From contig NZ_AP025282.1 of the NCBI RefSeq assembly GCF_024347215.1, forward strand, positions 3,224,001 through 3,288,000: a stretch of DNA of 64,000 bases, in the 5' to 3' direction. This document shows positions 1-8,021 of this stretch, piece by piece. This DNA is from Aliamphritea ceti. Its GTDB lineage: Bacteria; Pseudomonadota; Gammaproteobacteria; Pseudomonadales; Balneatricaceae. Below the pieces are notes generated by a model, which was given only the letters and a program-made list of their open reading frames with translations, did no database searches and was not told where the DNA came from. Numbering within the stretch: the first letter of the stretch is position 1; each line of letters opens with the position of its first letter. A program made the translations under genes and the position numbers.

Positions 1-826
1 CCTGGCTAATCTCCTGCTCAGGGTCTTGTCCCTGATCACACTTATCACCGGCTTCATAAAGTGCTATTTGCGCATGAGACAAAGGTGTTTTCAGATCATG
101 TGCGATTGCCGTCGCGGTTGTCTGAATGCCATTAACCAGTGTGGCTAAGTGCTGCAATTGCGCGTTCACCTGAATAGCCAGCAAGTCAATCTGATCATGG
201 GTATCTGATACCGGGATCCGGGCACTCATATCACCACTGGCAATGGTCTTGAGCACCTGTCCCATCGCATATAACTTCCGGTAAGAGCGTCTGCTTGCCA
301 GATACCCCAACAGCAACGTCCCCAAAGACAAACAAATTCCGGTTACCAGCAACCAGATAATCAATTGCTGCCGGGCGGCATCGATATGGGCAGTACTGCG
401 CCCAACAACCAGAGTCATTCGATCCAGCTGAAATACACGGGCATGATAGTTCTGTTCTTCTCCAGAGGGTGGTTCAAGTAACATCAGATGGGTCTTTCTC
501 CAGCCGACAAAACCCGGCATCAGGCTGACCTGTCCGGCCAAATGAATCCGGTTTTCATCAAACAGACCCAGTGCACGATCAAAAAAGACCGACTGCTTAG
601 CCAGCTCTTCAATACTGCTGGTTAATCCACTGAGCCCTTCTGCGTCGTAAATATCTTCAAGCAGAAGCGACTCTTCCTCTAGCTGAGCACGGGTTTCGTT
701 TTCCAGTGTATTAGTCACGGCTGTCACCAGCACCATACCCGCCAGAACTAACATAACGACAAAAACAGCCAATAGCTGAACAGAAACTCTGAAGGCAGAA
801 CCAGCAATAATATTAGCGAGGCGCAC
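1..826 (-). CDS. Sensor histidine kinase, partial (C-terminus outside window)
   Basis: Membrane-bound two-component sensor kinase whose 3' end lies beyond position 1. A GTG start at 826 overlaps the stop of the upstream response regulator by 14 bases, so the two are probably translationally coupled. Visible in order: an N-terminal membrane segment (LLAVFVVMLVLAGMVLVTAV), a periplasmic region, a second membrane segment near 300-370, a HAMP-like linker, and the phospho-acceptor H-box IAHDLKTPLSHAQIAL near the left edge. The ATP-binding domain is not in the window. The signal is unknown. Paired regulators of this OmpR type often respond to metals or carboxylates, but nothing here identifies the ligand. 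Confidence 0.88.
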   Translation of the reverse strand, partial: MRLANIIAGSAFRVSVQLLAVFVVMLVLAGMVLVTAVTNTLENETRAQLEEESLLLEDIYDAEGLSGLTSSIEELAKQSVFFDRALGLFDENRIHLAGQVSLMPGFVGWRKTHLMLLEPPSGEEQNYHARVFQLDRMTLVVGRSTAHIDAARQQLIIWLLVTGICLSLGTLLLGYLASRRSYRKLYAMGQVLKTIASGDMSARIPVSDTHDQIDLLAIQVNAQLQHLATLVNGIQTTATAIAHDLKTPLSHAQIALYEAGDKCDQGQDPEQEISQ

Positions 827-1490
827 GGATGCTGTACCCCATATTCCGAACCGTATGGATCAACTGTTCGGCAAATGGTTTATCTACTTTTTGCCGCAAT
901 TTACTGATATGTGTTTCAACTGCCGTCGTGCCGGGATCAAAATTCAGATCCCAGACTTTTTCCAGAATGATCGTCTTGCTAACAACCCGGTTGGCATTCT
1001 CCATCAGCAGCTCTAACAGCGCATATTCTTTATTTTTCAGCTCGATTTCCTGCCCCTGACGTTCTGCCATGCGGGTCAGTAAATCCAGTTTAAGATCGTG
1101 CACCAGCAATTCAGTTTTTGCGTTACTTTCGCCAGGACGGCGAGACAATGCAGTTATACGAGCCAGCAACTCTGAGAAGTGAAACGGCTTAACCATATAG
1201 TCATCGCCACCGGCCAACAGACCTTCCACTTTATCATCAACATCTGACATGGCTGTCAGAAATATCACGGGTAACTGACTACCTGAGGCGCGTAATGCTT
1301 TAACCACTGAAAGCCCATCCATACCTGGCAGCATTCGGTCGGCAATAAATAAATCACACTGGTTGTACAAACAATACGTCAGGGCTTCACGACCGTCCGT
1401 GACCCAGTCCACTACAAAGCCTTTTTCGACTAGCCCTTTGCGAATGTATTCAGCATTAACGGTATCATCTTCGGCCAGCAAAATTTTCAT
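813..1490 (-). CDS. OmpR-family response regulator
   Basis: DNA-binding response regulator, 225 residues, the usual length for the OmpR/PhoB family. It begins MKILLAEDD, with the acidic pocket and a phospho-acceptor Asp in LFIADRMLPGMDGL. The switch Lys is in VKPFHFSELLARI, and the C-terminal winged helix ends KLRQKVDKPFAEQLIHTVRN. The ATG at 1490 is preferred over an upstream in-frame start at 1586 because the receiver domain starts exactly there; the ribosome-binding site is weak (GGAACACTG). It lies directly upstream of the sensor kinase and overlaps it. It presumably controls genes in response to that kinase. The regulon cannot be read from the sequence. Confidence 0.93.
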   Translation of the reverse strand: MKILLAEDDTVNAEYIRKGLVEKGFVVDWVTDGREALTYCLYNQCDLFIADRMLPGMDGLSVVKALRASGSQLPVIFLTAMSDVDDKVEGLLAGGDDYMVKPFHFSELLARITALSRRPGESNAKTELLVHDLKLDLLTRMAERQGQEIELKNKEYALLELLMENANRVVSKTIILEKVWDLNFDPGTTAVETHISKLRQKVDKPFAEQLIHTVRNMGYSIRAPR

Positions 1491-1620
1491 CAGTGTTCCA
1501 TTCACCTGGTTAAACGTTGTTGCTGTTATCAGCATTAAATAACTGACAACCAGACACAACATAATTATCCAACAAGGTGAGTGCAACTGATAAATAACAG
1601 TGGCTGTTAAACGCGAACCT

Positions 1621-2043
1621 TCATTCAGGCCTGTCAGTCAGAACTTCAGCCTGATGTTGTTGTGGCTTTACGGAGAAGTAATAGCAGCTGGACCTGTTGG
1701 TATGGCAGGCAGCACCTGACTGCTCAACCAGGCATAACAGGCTGTCTCCATCACAGTCTATACGTAACTCGACTAACTTCTGTATATGCCCGCTGGTAGC
1801 ACCTTTCACCCATAACTGCTGACGTGAGCGGGTCCAGTATGTCATCTGGCCAGTATCCAGCGTTAGTTGCAGCGCTTCGATATTCATCCATGCCTGCATT
1901 AATACCTCACCGCTGCTCACACACTGGGTTATCACTGGAATTAACCCCTGCTGGTTCAATACCAACTGCGGTAACAGCTCATCAACCGCAATTTGCTGCC
2001 CGGCCCTGGCATTTTCCAATGCTGCAAAGTAACCGTTATACAT
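1621..2043 (-). CDS. hisI: Phosphoribosyl-AMP cyclohydrolase-like protein (HisI family)
   Basis: HisI opens the adenine ring of phosphoribosyl-AMP in histidine synthesis. The 140-residue protein carries the family core: SGEVLMQAWMN, YWTRSRQQLWVKG, the metal-binding DCDGD and ACHTNRSSC. The three cysteines known to bind zinc in this family (here C97, C113, C120) are all present, so it is not an obviously zinc-free variant. It is the third gene of the folE2-DUF1826-hisI operon, 11 bases after DUF1826, and not in a histidine operon. That suggests an accessory paralogue expressed under zinc limitation, as reported for other Zur-linked clusters (from memory). Whether another hisI exists in this genome cannot be seen here. 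Confidence 0.9.
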   Translation of the reverse strand: MYNGYFAALENARAGQQIAVDELLPQLVLNQQGLIPVITQCVSSGEVLMQAWMNIEALQLTLDTGQMTYWTRSRQQLWVKGATSGHIQKLVELRIDCDGDSLLCLVEQSGAACHTNRSSCYYFSVKPQQHQAEVLTDRPE

Positions 2044-2054
2044 GCAACTCTCCC

Positions 2055-2729
2055 TTAATTGGCAAAGTCAAAGCTCAGAAAAACTCTTGGTTCAGAAGCA
2101 CTGGCTTGCGGCGAACGATGAACGATTCCATTGCCTTCGTTTTGCCACCAGCCCTCTCCCTTAAGCAATACAACGCTTTGTTCAGGTACTCTCTTAATAT
2201 CGGCTTCGGTATAAACCAAACCGGATTGTTCATTTGGTACCTTAGCTTTATCAGCACGGCTACCAGCGCCTAATCCGGAACGGTCTACTGTACTGTTCTC
2301 AAGCCATTCAGTTGTGGCGCCGGTGTAGGTGGTTACCAGCCGGCAAGGCACTTTGTCGACATGAAACTTAGGGCACATTGCCCGTTGCAATGCTTGCAGA
2401 CGAATACCTACATTCGAAAGATCAAACAAACAGCTAAACATATCTGCCAGTATCGCCACATCTTCGACAAAGGCGGCTTTTCCAGAATGTTCAGGCAACA
2501 CTTCATTCAACCAGTCGGCCACTTCAGCTTCGCCAAGTACAGATGACTTACTGCTAAAATAACAATCCGGCCCCGCAAGATACTGCGCGTATTCCAAGGC
2601 CTGAACGTCAGTTTCCCGTTGCCAGTAAACCAAATTCAGTTCTGGCTGATAAATTTCACTGAGAACACCCGGCTGAGTACCACTGCAATAGTTGTGTACC
2701 GGTTCGGCTGAAGCCAGAGCCTGGTTCAT
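2055..2729 (-). CDS. DUF1826 family protein, possible Fe(II)/2-oxoglutarate oxygenase-like fold
   Basis: A 224-residue protein of the uncharacterised DUF1826 family, recognised from CPKFHVDKVPCRLVTTYTG and GIVHRSP. It is known to me mainly as a neighbour of FolE2 and COG0523 genes in zinc-responsive clusters. Its ATG overlaps the folE2 stop (ATGA), so the two are translationally coupled. It shows H123-x-D125, a distal H204 and an Arg (R215) eleven residues after it. That spacing resembles the HxD...H...R arrangement of Fe(II)/2-oxoglutarate oxygenases; this is my inference. There is no signal peptide or membrane segment, so it is likely cytoplasmic. Substrate unknown. Confidence 0.82.
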   Translation of the reverse strand: MNQALASAEPVHNYCSGTQPGVLSEIYQPELNLVYWQRETDVQALEYAQYLAGPDCYFSSKSSVLGEAEVADWLNEVLPEHSGKAAFVEDVAILADMFSCLFDLSNVGIRLQALQRAMCPKFHVDKVPCRLVTTYTGATTEWLENSTVDRSGLGAGSRADKAKVPNEQSGLVYTEADIKRVPEQSVVLLKGEGWWQNEGNGIVHRSPQASASEPRVFLSFDFAN

Positions 2730-3691
2730 ACGGTATTCCCCCCGACGGCATTGTTATTGGCCATCGCAGGTGCAATCCAGTTACTTTTTGCTACGGCATC
2801 GTGACCATGCAGACTTTCATAATGACGCACCTGAATATTCGCCATTTGATAGCCACTCAAAGCATCCAGAATACGCCGGCTGGCATCTTCCACATACATA
2901 AGGTTGCTGCCATTACGCAGGGCGAATGCTTGTTCATCGGCGCGTTTAACAAAGGTTTGTACCGGGGTTTGCAACGCAGATTCGATCTGGTCGATTAACT
3001 CACCTATACCAAAAGACACTGCATCCGGTGACAGGCTTACATTTATCCGCGCAACACTGCGCTGGCTATGAGGCGTTGCAACAGAGCCATGTTCCAGCAA
3101 CCACTGGCTAACAGTTAGCGGATCCGGTTGAGCTAATTCAGGATCAGCTTCTGATGCGATACGAAAATGTTCACTAAGCGCCTGACGTGACAATGCTGCT
3201 GAACAGGGGCAGGTTGATGAATACGCAACATCTACTCCAACAGAGACGCTTGAATTGCCATCTGCATCAGTACTCGCAGACAACTCTACCGCGTATCCCT
3301 GCCAACCTGCTGCGGCCTGCGTCAGCAACGCGGGTCTTAACAGTAACAGATCAAAAGCAATGTTGATCTGAGACTGATATGAATAACAATCTTCATGACT
3401 ACTGACACATTCCTGCAAGCACTTCAGCACTGCCGGCAAGGTTAACGGCTGTTCAGACATCGTCAGTAAGGCGCGATACAGTCTCGACATATGAATGCCT
3501 TTCCTGGCGCCTTCCCCTCCCGGCAAATCAATACCAATATCGACAGTGGCACTGACATGGCTGATTTCCTCAGAAACGTCTGTCGCTTTAAGGCTTAAAG
3601 GTATTCTGATATTTTCCATACCGACCCAGTCCAGCGAATGGCTGTGTGAAGGCATAAGATGACGAGCGGTATCCGGTAAAGAGGCGTTCAA
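2726..3691 (-). CDS. folE2: GTP cyclohydrolase FolE2 (type IB)
   Basis: Converts GTP to dihydroneopterin triphosphate, the first step of folate and queuosine synthesis. Type IB does not require zinc and substitutes for FolE when zinc is scarce. The 321-residue protein shows MENIRIPL near residue 25, GARKGIHMSRLYRAL near 61-75, and the catalytic TCPCSAALS motif (C161/C163). The start is TTG at 3691, chosen because AGGAG sits seven bases upstream; an in-frame ATG twelve codons later has no comparable site. It is the first gene of the operon, behind a promoter overlapped by a Zur-like palindrome at 3801-3815 and a leader hairpin at 3724-3769. Confidence 0.95.
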   Translation of the reverse strand: MNASLPDTARHLMPSHSHSLDWVGMENIRIPLSLKATDVSEEISHVSATVDIGIDLPGGEGARKGIHMSRLYRALLTMSEQPLTLPAVLKCLQECVSSHEDCYSYQSQINIAFDLLLLRPALLTQAAAGWQGYAVELSASTDADGNSSVSVGVDVAYSSTCPCSAALSRQALSEHFRIASEADPELAQPDPLTVSQWLLEHGSVATPHSQRSVARINVSLSPDAVSFGIGELIDQIESALQTPVQTFVKRADEQAFALRNGSNLMYVEDASRRILDALSGYQMANIQVRHYESLHGHDAVAKSNWIAPAMANNNAVGGNTV

Positions 3692-3723
3692 GCAATAGCT
3701 CCTGAATACATAATTGAATAAAC

Positions 3724-3769
3724 AATCTCAGGACTGACTTCATAGTGGGGAGTCCCGAAGTCTGAGATT
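3724..3769 (-). promoter_or_regulatory. Structured 5' leader hairpin upstream of folE2
   Basis: In the predicted untranslated leader, AATCTCA (3724-3730) pairs with TGAGATT (3763-3769) and GACTTC (3736-3741) with GAAGTC (3757-3762). This gives 13 base pairs with a five-base bulge on one side and a 15-base loop. No U-run follows the stem, so it is not an ordinary terminator. It could affect mRNA stability or translation. The function is inferred; only the complementarity is seen. Confidence 0.5.
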
Positions 3770-3800
3770 TATTAGAAGCACATAACATTGTGCAATTAAA

Positions 3801-3815
3801 TGTTATGTTATAACA
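3801..3815 (-). promoter_or_regulatory. Predicted Zur operator
   Basis: TGTTATGTTATAACA contains 6-bp perfect inverted arms (TGTTAT/ATAACA) around a 3-base centre. It differs by one base from the gammaproteobacterial Zur core TGTTATANTATAACA. It overlaps the predicted -10 box of the folE2 promoter, the expected position for a zinc-dependent repressor. The family association of folE2 with Zur makes the assignment strong, though no Zur gene is in the window. Confidence 0.75.
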
Positions 3816-3834
3816 ATTCAATTAATATTCACAA
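3807..3834 (-). promoter_or_regulatory. Predicted sigma-70 promoter of the folE2 operon
   Basis: On the minus strand, TTGTGA (3829-3834), a 16-base spacer and TATAAC (3807-3812). The predicted start of transcription is near 3800, giving a leader of about 110 bases. The -10 box lies inside the Zur-like palindrome. Confidence 0.6.
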
Positions 3835-3853
3835 GCAAGAATATCGTCTGTAA

Positions 3854-4789
3854 TTAAATATTCAGCAACCGCTGACTTTCCAATCCAGAGTAATGCAACT
3901 TAAGAAAATCCAGTAAAACCCTGAGCTTCTTAGTTTTAGCAGCACCCGGAGCAAACACGCCATACACCTCAATATCATTCAGTTGGTAATCGTCTAGAAC
4001 CGACTCAAGTGTTCCGGCCTGAATTTTTGGCAAAGCATCATAGGTAGGAATCCTTCCTAACCCATGGCCCCCTTCAACAAAAGCCGTGCGGGCGGCGGCG
4101 TTATTTGTAGAGATATCGCCTTCAGGTCTGATACTGAACGAGCGCTCTCCTTTGCGTAGTTCCAGCGTGCCTGATGAGAGTTGATAAATAATCCAGTTAT
4201 GCCGGCTAAGTTCTTCGGGCGACTGGGGGCGACCGTGACTTTTAAAGTACTCAGGTGAACCACAAATATGTGTCTGTAGCACAGCAAGATGCATAGCCTG
4301 TAGCGAAGAATCAGCCAACGGCGCACCACGGATCGCCAGATCGATCCCCTCCTCCAGAATATTCACAACCTGATCTGCCAGCACCACATCCAGCTCAATA
4401 CGGGGATACTGACGCTTGAAAACGTTCAACGCCGGCACGATGATCTGTAGCCCCATATTCACCGGACAGGTAATCTTCAACAGACCTTCCGGTACATGCT
4501 TGAAGTTTTCCATTTGCTGCTGAGCTGAGTCAGCCTGCTCAGTAATGGTTTTACAGTACGTATAATAAGCACGCCCTTCGTCAGTCAACGATAAAGACCT
4601 TGTCGAGCGGTTCAGCAGCTGCACTCCCAACTGTTGTTCCAGCTTCTTAATGTGATAACTCACTACGCCACGGGAAAGCCCCATATGTCGGGCAGCAGCG
4701 CTAAAACTGCCGCGCCCGGCAACGTGCGCAAATACAACCATGCTTTTAAGTTGTTCAAAGGAAAGATTCATCAGGGCAGCTCTTTGCAT
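3854..4789 (-). CDS. LysR-family transcriptional regulator
   Basis: A 311-residue LysR-type regulator. The N-terminal winged helix-turn-helix is visible around VAGRGSFSAAARHMGLSRGV and KLEQQLGVQLLNRSTRSLSL; the rest is a periplasmic-binding-like effector domain. The profile is that of the AaeR/CrgA-type subgroup (RSTRSLSLTDEG). It is divergent from the DJ-1/PfpI gene at 4926 with 136 bases between them, the classical LysR arrangement, so it probably controls that gene and itself. MNLSFEQLKSM, seven codons in, is an alternative start. The effector is unknown. Confidence 0.92.
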   Translation of the reverse strand: MQRAALMNLSFEQLKSMVVFAHVAGRGSFSAAARHMGLSRGVVSYHIKKLEQQLGVQLLNRSTRSLSLTDEGRAYYTYCKTITEQADSAQQQMENFKHVPEGLLKITCPVNMGLQIIVPALNVFKRQYPRIELDVVLADQVVNILEEGIDLAIRGAPLADSSLQAMHLAVLQTHICGSPEYFKSHGRPQSPEELSRHNWIIYQLSSGTLELRKGERSFSIRPEGDISTNNAAARTAFVEGGHGLGRIPTYDALPKIQAGTLESVLDDYQLNDIEVYGVFAPGAAKTKKLRVLLDFLKLHYSGLESQRLLNI

Positions 4790-4925
4790 CTTCTTTGTAT
4801 CAATTATTAAAACAAAGTTACCAAGTTTATCGCCATTATGTAATCAGACTGATTAATTCATACTGTTGTTATTCCACTAAATACTTCAATAAATACTTTC
4901 AGTATCTCAATCAAGGACGCTAACC

Positions 4926-5612
4926 ATGCCACAGTCAAAAATTCTTATGGTTCTGACCTCTCACTCAGAACTGGGCAACACTGGTGAAAAAACCGGCTTC
5001 TGGGTTGAAGAATTTGCCGCACCTTACTACGTGTTTCTTGATGCCGGTGCCGAGATTACTCTGGCATCCCCAACTGGCGGCCAACCTCCGGTTGATCCAA
5101 AAAGCGAACTACCTGACTTTCAAACCGACGCAACACGACGCTTCGATGCAGATGCAAGCAGCCAGGCGAAACTAGCAGCAACACAGAAACTCAGCGACAT
5201 AAATGCTACAGATTACGATGCGGTGTTTTACCCGGGTGGCCATGGCCCGTTATGGGATTTAACGGAAGATAAAGATTCAATCGCTTTGATTGAAGCACTG
5301 ATCGCCAGTAATAAACCGGTATCAGCAGTGTGTCACGCCGGTGCGGTATTACTGCATGCTAAAGACGCTAGTGGCGTAGCGCTTGTTAAAGAACGAGCAG
5401 TAACAGGGTTTAGTAATTCAGAAGAAGCTGCCGTTCAGTTAACCGACATAGTTCCTTTTCTGTTAGAAGATGCACTCCAGGCAGCCGGAGCGGAATACCA
5501 GAAAGCAGAAGACTGGCATGCTTTTGCTGTGCAGGACGGCTTGATTATTACCGGACAGAATCCGGCCAGCTCAGCCCTTGTTGCTGAAAAGCTGTTGGCT
5601 CATCTGGATTGA
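4926..5612 (+). CDS. DJ-1/PfpI (Hsp31-like) family protein
   Basis: A 228-residue DJ-1/PfpI superfamily member resembling the HchA-type glyoxalase III / type 1 glutamine amidotransferase-like proteins found next to LysR regulators. It has the nucleophile elbow AVCHAGA (C136, followed by H137), Glu residues at 28-29 in GFWVEEFAAPYY, and the PGGHGPLWDL loop. AAGGA lies a suitable distance before the ATG. Likely roles are detoxification of glyoxals or protein repair, known for relatives but not shown here. It is divergent from the LysR gene. Confidence 0.88.
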   Translation: MPQSKILMVLTSHSELGNTGEKTGFWVEEFAAPYYVFLDAGAEITLASPTGGQPPVDPKSELPDFQTDATRRFDADASSQAKLAATQKLSDINATDYDAVFYPGGHGPLWDLTEDKDSIALIEALIASNKPVSAVCHAGAVLLHAKDASGVALVKERAVTGFSNSEEAAVQLTDIVPFLLEDALQAAGAEYQKAEDWHAFAVQDGLIITGQNPASSALVAEKLLAHLD

Positions 5613-5657
5613 TAAGTCCGGAATAACAGACCGGCACTACTGTGCTTTTGATACGTA

Positions 5658-5867
5658 TCAATACGCATCTGACACAACATGCCGATCAGGATAAGTAACG
5701 ATACTAACGGATATTCCTGATACCCCTTTTGCCTGACCCTCACAATCAAAACTGTCGATCTCATCCCCCCGATATCGACCTGTGAGCTGGTCAGGCACTC
5801 TGTTCTGTCGCAGCCAAATAAATGCCTGTCTCGAACAGTCTGATAAATATATCTGGCTAATCAGCAT
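5658..5867 (-). CDS. Possible small protein downstream of topoisomerase III
   Basis: A 69-codon open frame starting ten bases after the topoisomerase III stop on the same strand. The sequence (IYLSDCSRQAFIWLRQNRVP, then RYRGDEIDSFDCEG) has a protein-like composition with two cysteines. The ribosome-binding site before the ATG is poor and I recognise no family. It could be a small co-transcribed gene or chance. Confidence 0.3.
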   Translation of the reverse strand: MLISQIYLSDCSRQAFIWLRQNRVPDQLTGRYRGDEIDSFDCEGQAKGVSGISVSIVTYPDRHVVSDAY

Positions 5868-5876
5868 AAGCTGTCT

Positions 5877-7895
5877 TTATACGGACGCTGCTTTACGTTG
5901 CCGGCCACCGGCCGACTTAACAGCACTCTTTCCAGATGCTTTAGAGCTGCGACCAGTAGCTTTCGCTGCAGTCTTACTTCCTGTTTTAGCTGCTGATTTA
6001 CCTGCCGCAGTTTTACGCCGCCGGCCATAGGTTTTTTTCCGGGCTGGTGAAGCAGCTTTTAGTGAAGCCGGGATTTGTACGCTCTCTGAGCCCGCAACCA
6101 GTTCCTGCAAACTCACCAGCAAAGGCTGCATAAAAGCATCGTAACTACTCTGTTTATGACTAATGTCATTCAGCGTAGCCTCCCAGCGCGCGGTCATATC
6201 TGGTGTCGTAGCTGAATCAGGTAAACAGCTGATTAGCGCTTTACCCACCTCAGTAGCCCGCACAGCTTTGCCTTCACGATATAAAAAACCACGGGTAAAC
6301 AGCAACTCAATGATCCCCGCCCGGGTTGCTTCTGTGCCTAAACCGTCGGTATCTTTCAGAATTTTGCGAATATCCGGATCCTGTACATAGCGGGCAATAC
6401 CTGTCATTGCCGCTAACAGGGTTGCATCAGTAAAGTATTTGGGAGGTTGGGTATGCTTTTCTTCAACTTCACCACGCAGGCAATCAACGACCTGGCCTTG
6501 CTTCAGCTCAGGTAACTGCTGATCTTTACTGGCATCTTTATTGAGTAAATTCTTCCAGCCCAGATCCAGAGTCCGGTGTGCATTACAGGCAAACAACCCA
6601 CCCGCAACTGTCACTTCCGCCTTCGTTTCAAAGTAGCTGTACTTCGGCAAAAACTGATACAGATAAAAAGTAGCAACCAGCGTATATATTTTCTTCTCTG
6701 TTTCCCCCAGAGATGCCGGCATTTTTCGGCTAGTCGGAATAATTGCGTGATGCGCGTCCACCTTGCTGTCATTCCAGGCGGCACTGCGTCGACTCAGATC
6801 CAATAAGCCTGAAACTTTCTCAAAATCAGGACAGTTGCTCATCACAACAGGCATTACATCTTTTGCCAATGCATGATGTTCACGGGGTAAATAGCGGCTA
6901 TCTGAACGTGGATAGGTAATTAGCTTATGGCGTTCATACAAACTCTGACAGGTATCCAGCACGGCCTTGGCATTCATACCAAACCGCTTGGCAGCTTCTA
7001 TCTGCAGTGCCGATAAATTAAACGGCAAAGGCGCTGCCTGCTGCTTTTTCTTCTGTTCCAGCTTAGTGACTGTACCTGGCTGGCCAGTGATCCTTGAGGC
7101 CACATTTTCTGCCAGCGGCCGGGATAACACCCTGCCCTCTTCGTCCTGATAGGGTGCACAGTTCTCACTGGGCTTCCAGCGCGCCTGAAAGGCTTCTTTC
7201 AGAGAAGTCTGTAAGTGTGCCACCACCTCATAAAAAGGCTTGGACACAAACTCTTCAATGCTCAGATCCCGTCTGACAACTAACCCTAATAAAGGCGTTT
7301 GCACCCGCCCTACAGACAACACTCCGCTATAGCCTGCCTGCTGACCTCGCAAAGTATAAGCGCGGGTCATATTCATACCGTACAGCCAGTCAGCCCTTGA
7401 ACGGGCCAGTGCCGAGATCGACAGCGGAATAAATTCCTGGTTTGAACGCAACTGCTTTAAAGCCCGGCGCACAGCACTGCCATTAAGATCGCTAATCAGA
7501 CAGCGTTGAGTAGCTGCTTTTTTAGCAGCGCTGACCCCCAGATAATTAATCACTTCATCGACAAGCAGCTGCCCTTCACGGTCAGGATCGCCCACATGAA
7601 CTAATTGATCAGCCTGCTTTACTAGTTTACGTAACACACTTAACTGGCTGCGGGTTTTACTGCGTGGTTGTAATTGCCACTGCTGAGGTATTATTGGTAG
7701 ATGCTCAAAGCGCCACTGCTTAAACTGTGGGTCATACTGATCCGGCTCTGCCTGCTCCAGTAAATGCCCTAAGCACCAACTGACCACATCACCATTTCCT
7801 ACCCGGATAAAGCCCTGATCTTTACTCTGTGGTTTTGGCAGCACATCTGCCAGTGCCCGGGCCAGACTGGGTTTTTCAGCAATGTATAAAATCAT
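5877..7895 (-). CDS. topB: DNA topoisomerase III
   Basis: Type IA topoisomerase that relaxes and decatenates DNA by single-strand passage, acting on the chromosome. The 672-residue protein starts MILYIAEKPSLARALADVLP, with the Toprim acidic motif GDPDREG (about 102-108). The catalytic Tyr is Y328 in LITYPRSDSRYLP, and the GLGTEATRAGIIELL motif lies further on. No zinc-finger cysteines are seen at the C-terminus. The last ~50 residues are instead an Ala/Lys/Ser-rich basic tail, probably for DNA binding. Length is typical for TopB. The next gene upstream (glutaredoxin) ends at a terminator, so topB probably has its own promoter in 7896-7974. Confidence 0.97.
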   Translation of the reverse strand: MILYIAEKPSLARALADVLPKPQSKDQGFIRVGNGDVVSWCLGHLLEQAEPDQYDPQFKQWRFEHLPIIPQQWQLQPRSKTRSQLSVLRKLVKQADQLVHVGDPDREGQLLVDEVINYLGVSAAKKAATQRCLISDLNGSAVRRALKQLRSNQEFIPLSISALARSRADWLYGMNMTRAYTLRGQQAGYSGVLSVGRVQTPLLGLVVRRDLSIEEFVSKPFYEVVAHLQTSLKEAFQARWKPSENCAPYQDEEGRVLSRPLAENVASRITGQPGTVTKLEQKKKQQAAPLPFNLSALQIEAAKRFGMNAKAVLDTCQSLYERHKLITYPRSDSRYLPREHHALAKDVMPVVMSNCPDFEKVSGLLDLSRRSAAWNDSKVDAHHAIIPTSRKMPASLGETEKKIYTLVATFYLYQFLPKYSYFETKAEVTVAGGLFACNAHRTLDLGWKNLLNKDASKDQQLPELKQGQVVDCLRGEVEEKHTQPPKYFTDATLLAAMTGIARYVQDPDIRKILKDTDGLGTEATRAGIIELLFTRGFLYREGKAVRATEVGKALISCLPDSATTPDMTARWEATLNDISHKQSSYDAFMQPLLVSLQELVAGSESVQIPASLKAASPARKKTYGRRRKTAAGKSAAKTGSKTAAKATGRSSKASGKSAVKSAGGRQRKAASV

Positions 7896-7974
7896 AAGGT
7901 GCTCAAACAGATAAATTACTGGCTAAATATACAGTCTATACTTCTTTGCCGGCAAGCCCTGTGAATCACAAACA

Positions 7975-8002
7975 CAAAAAAAGCAGCCATTGGCTGCTTT
8001 CT
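7975..8002 (-). terminator. Rho-independent terminator of the glutaredoxin-like gene
   Basis: On the minus strand AAAGCAGCC, a short loop and GGCTGCTTTTTTT form a 9-bp stem followed by a U-run, directly after the stop at 8022. Confidence 0.85.
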
Positions 8003-8021
8003 TAATGTGTATCTGCAAAGT

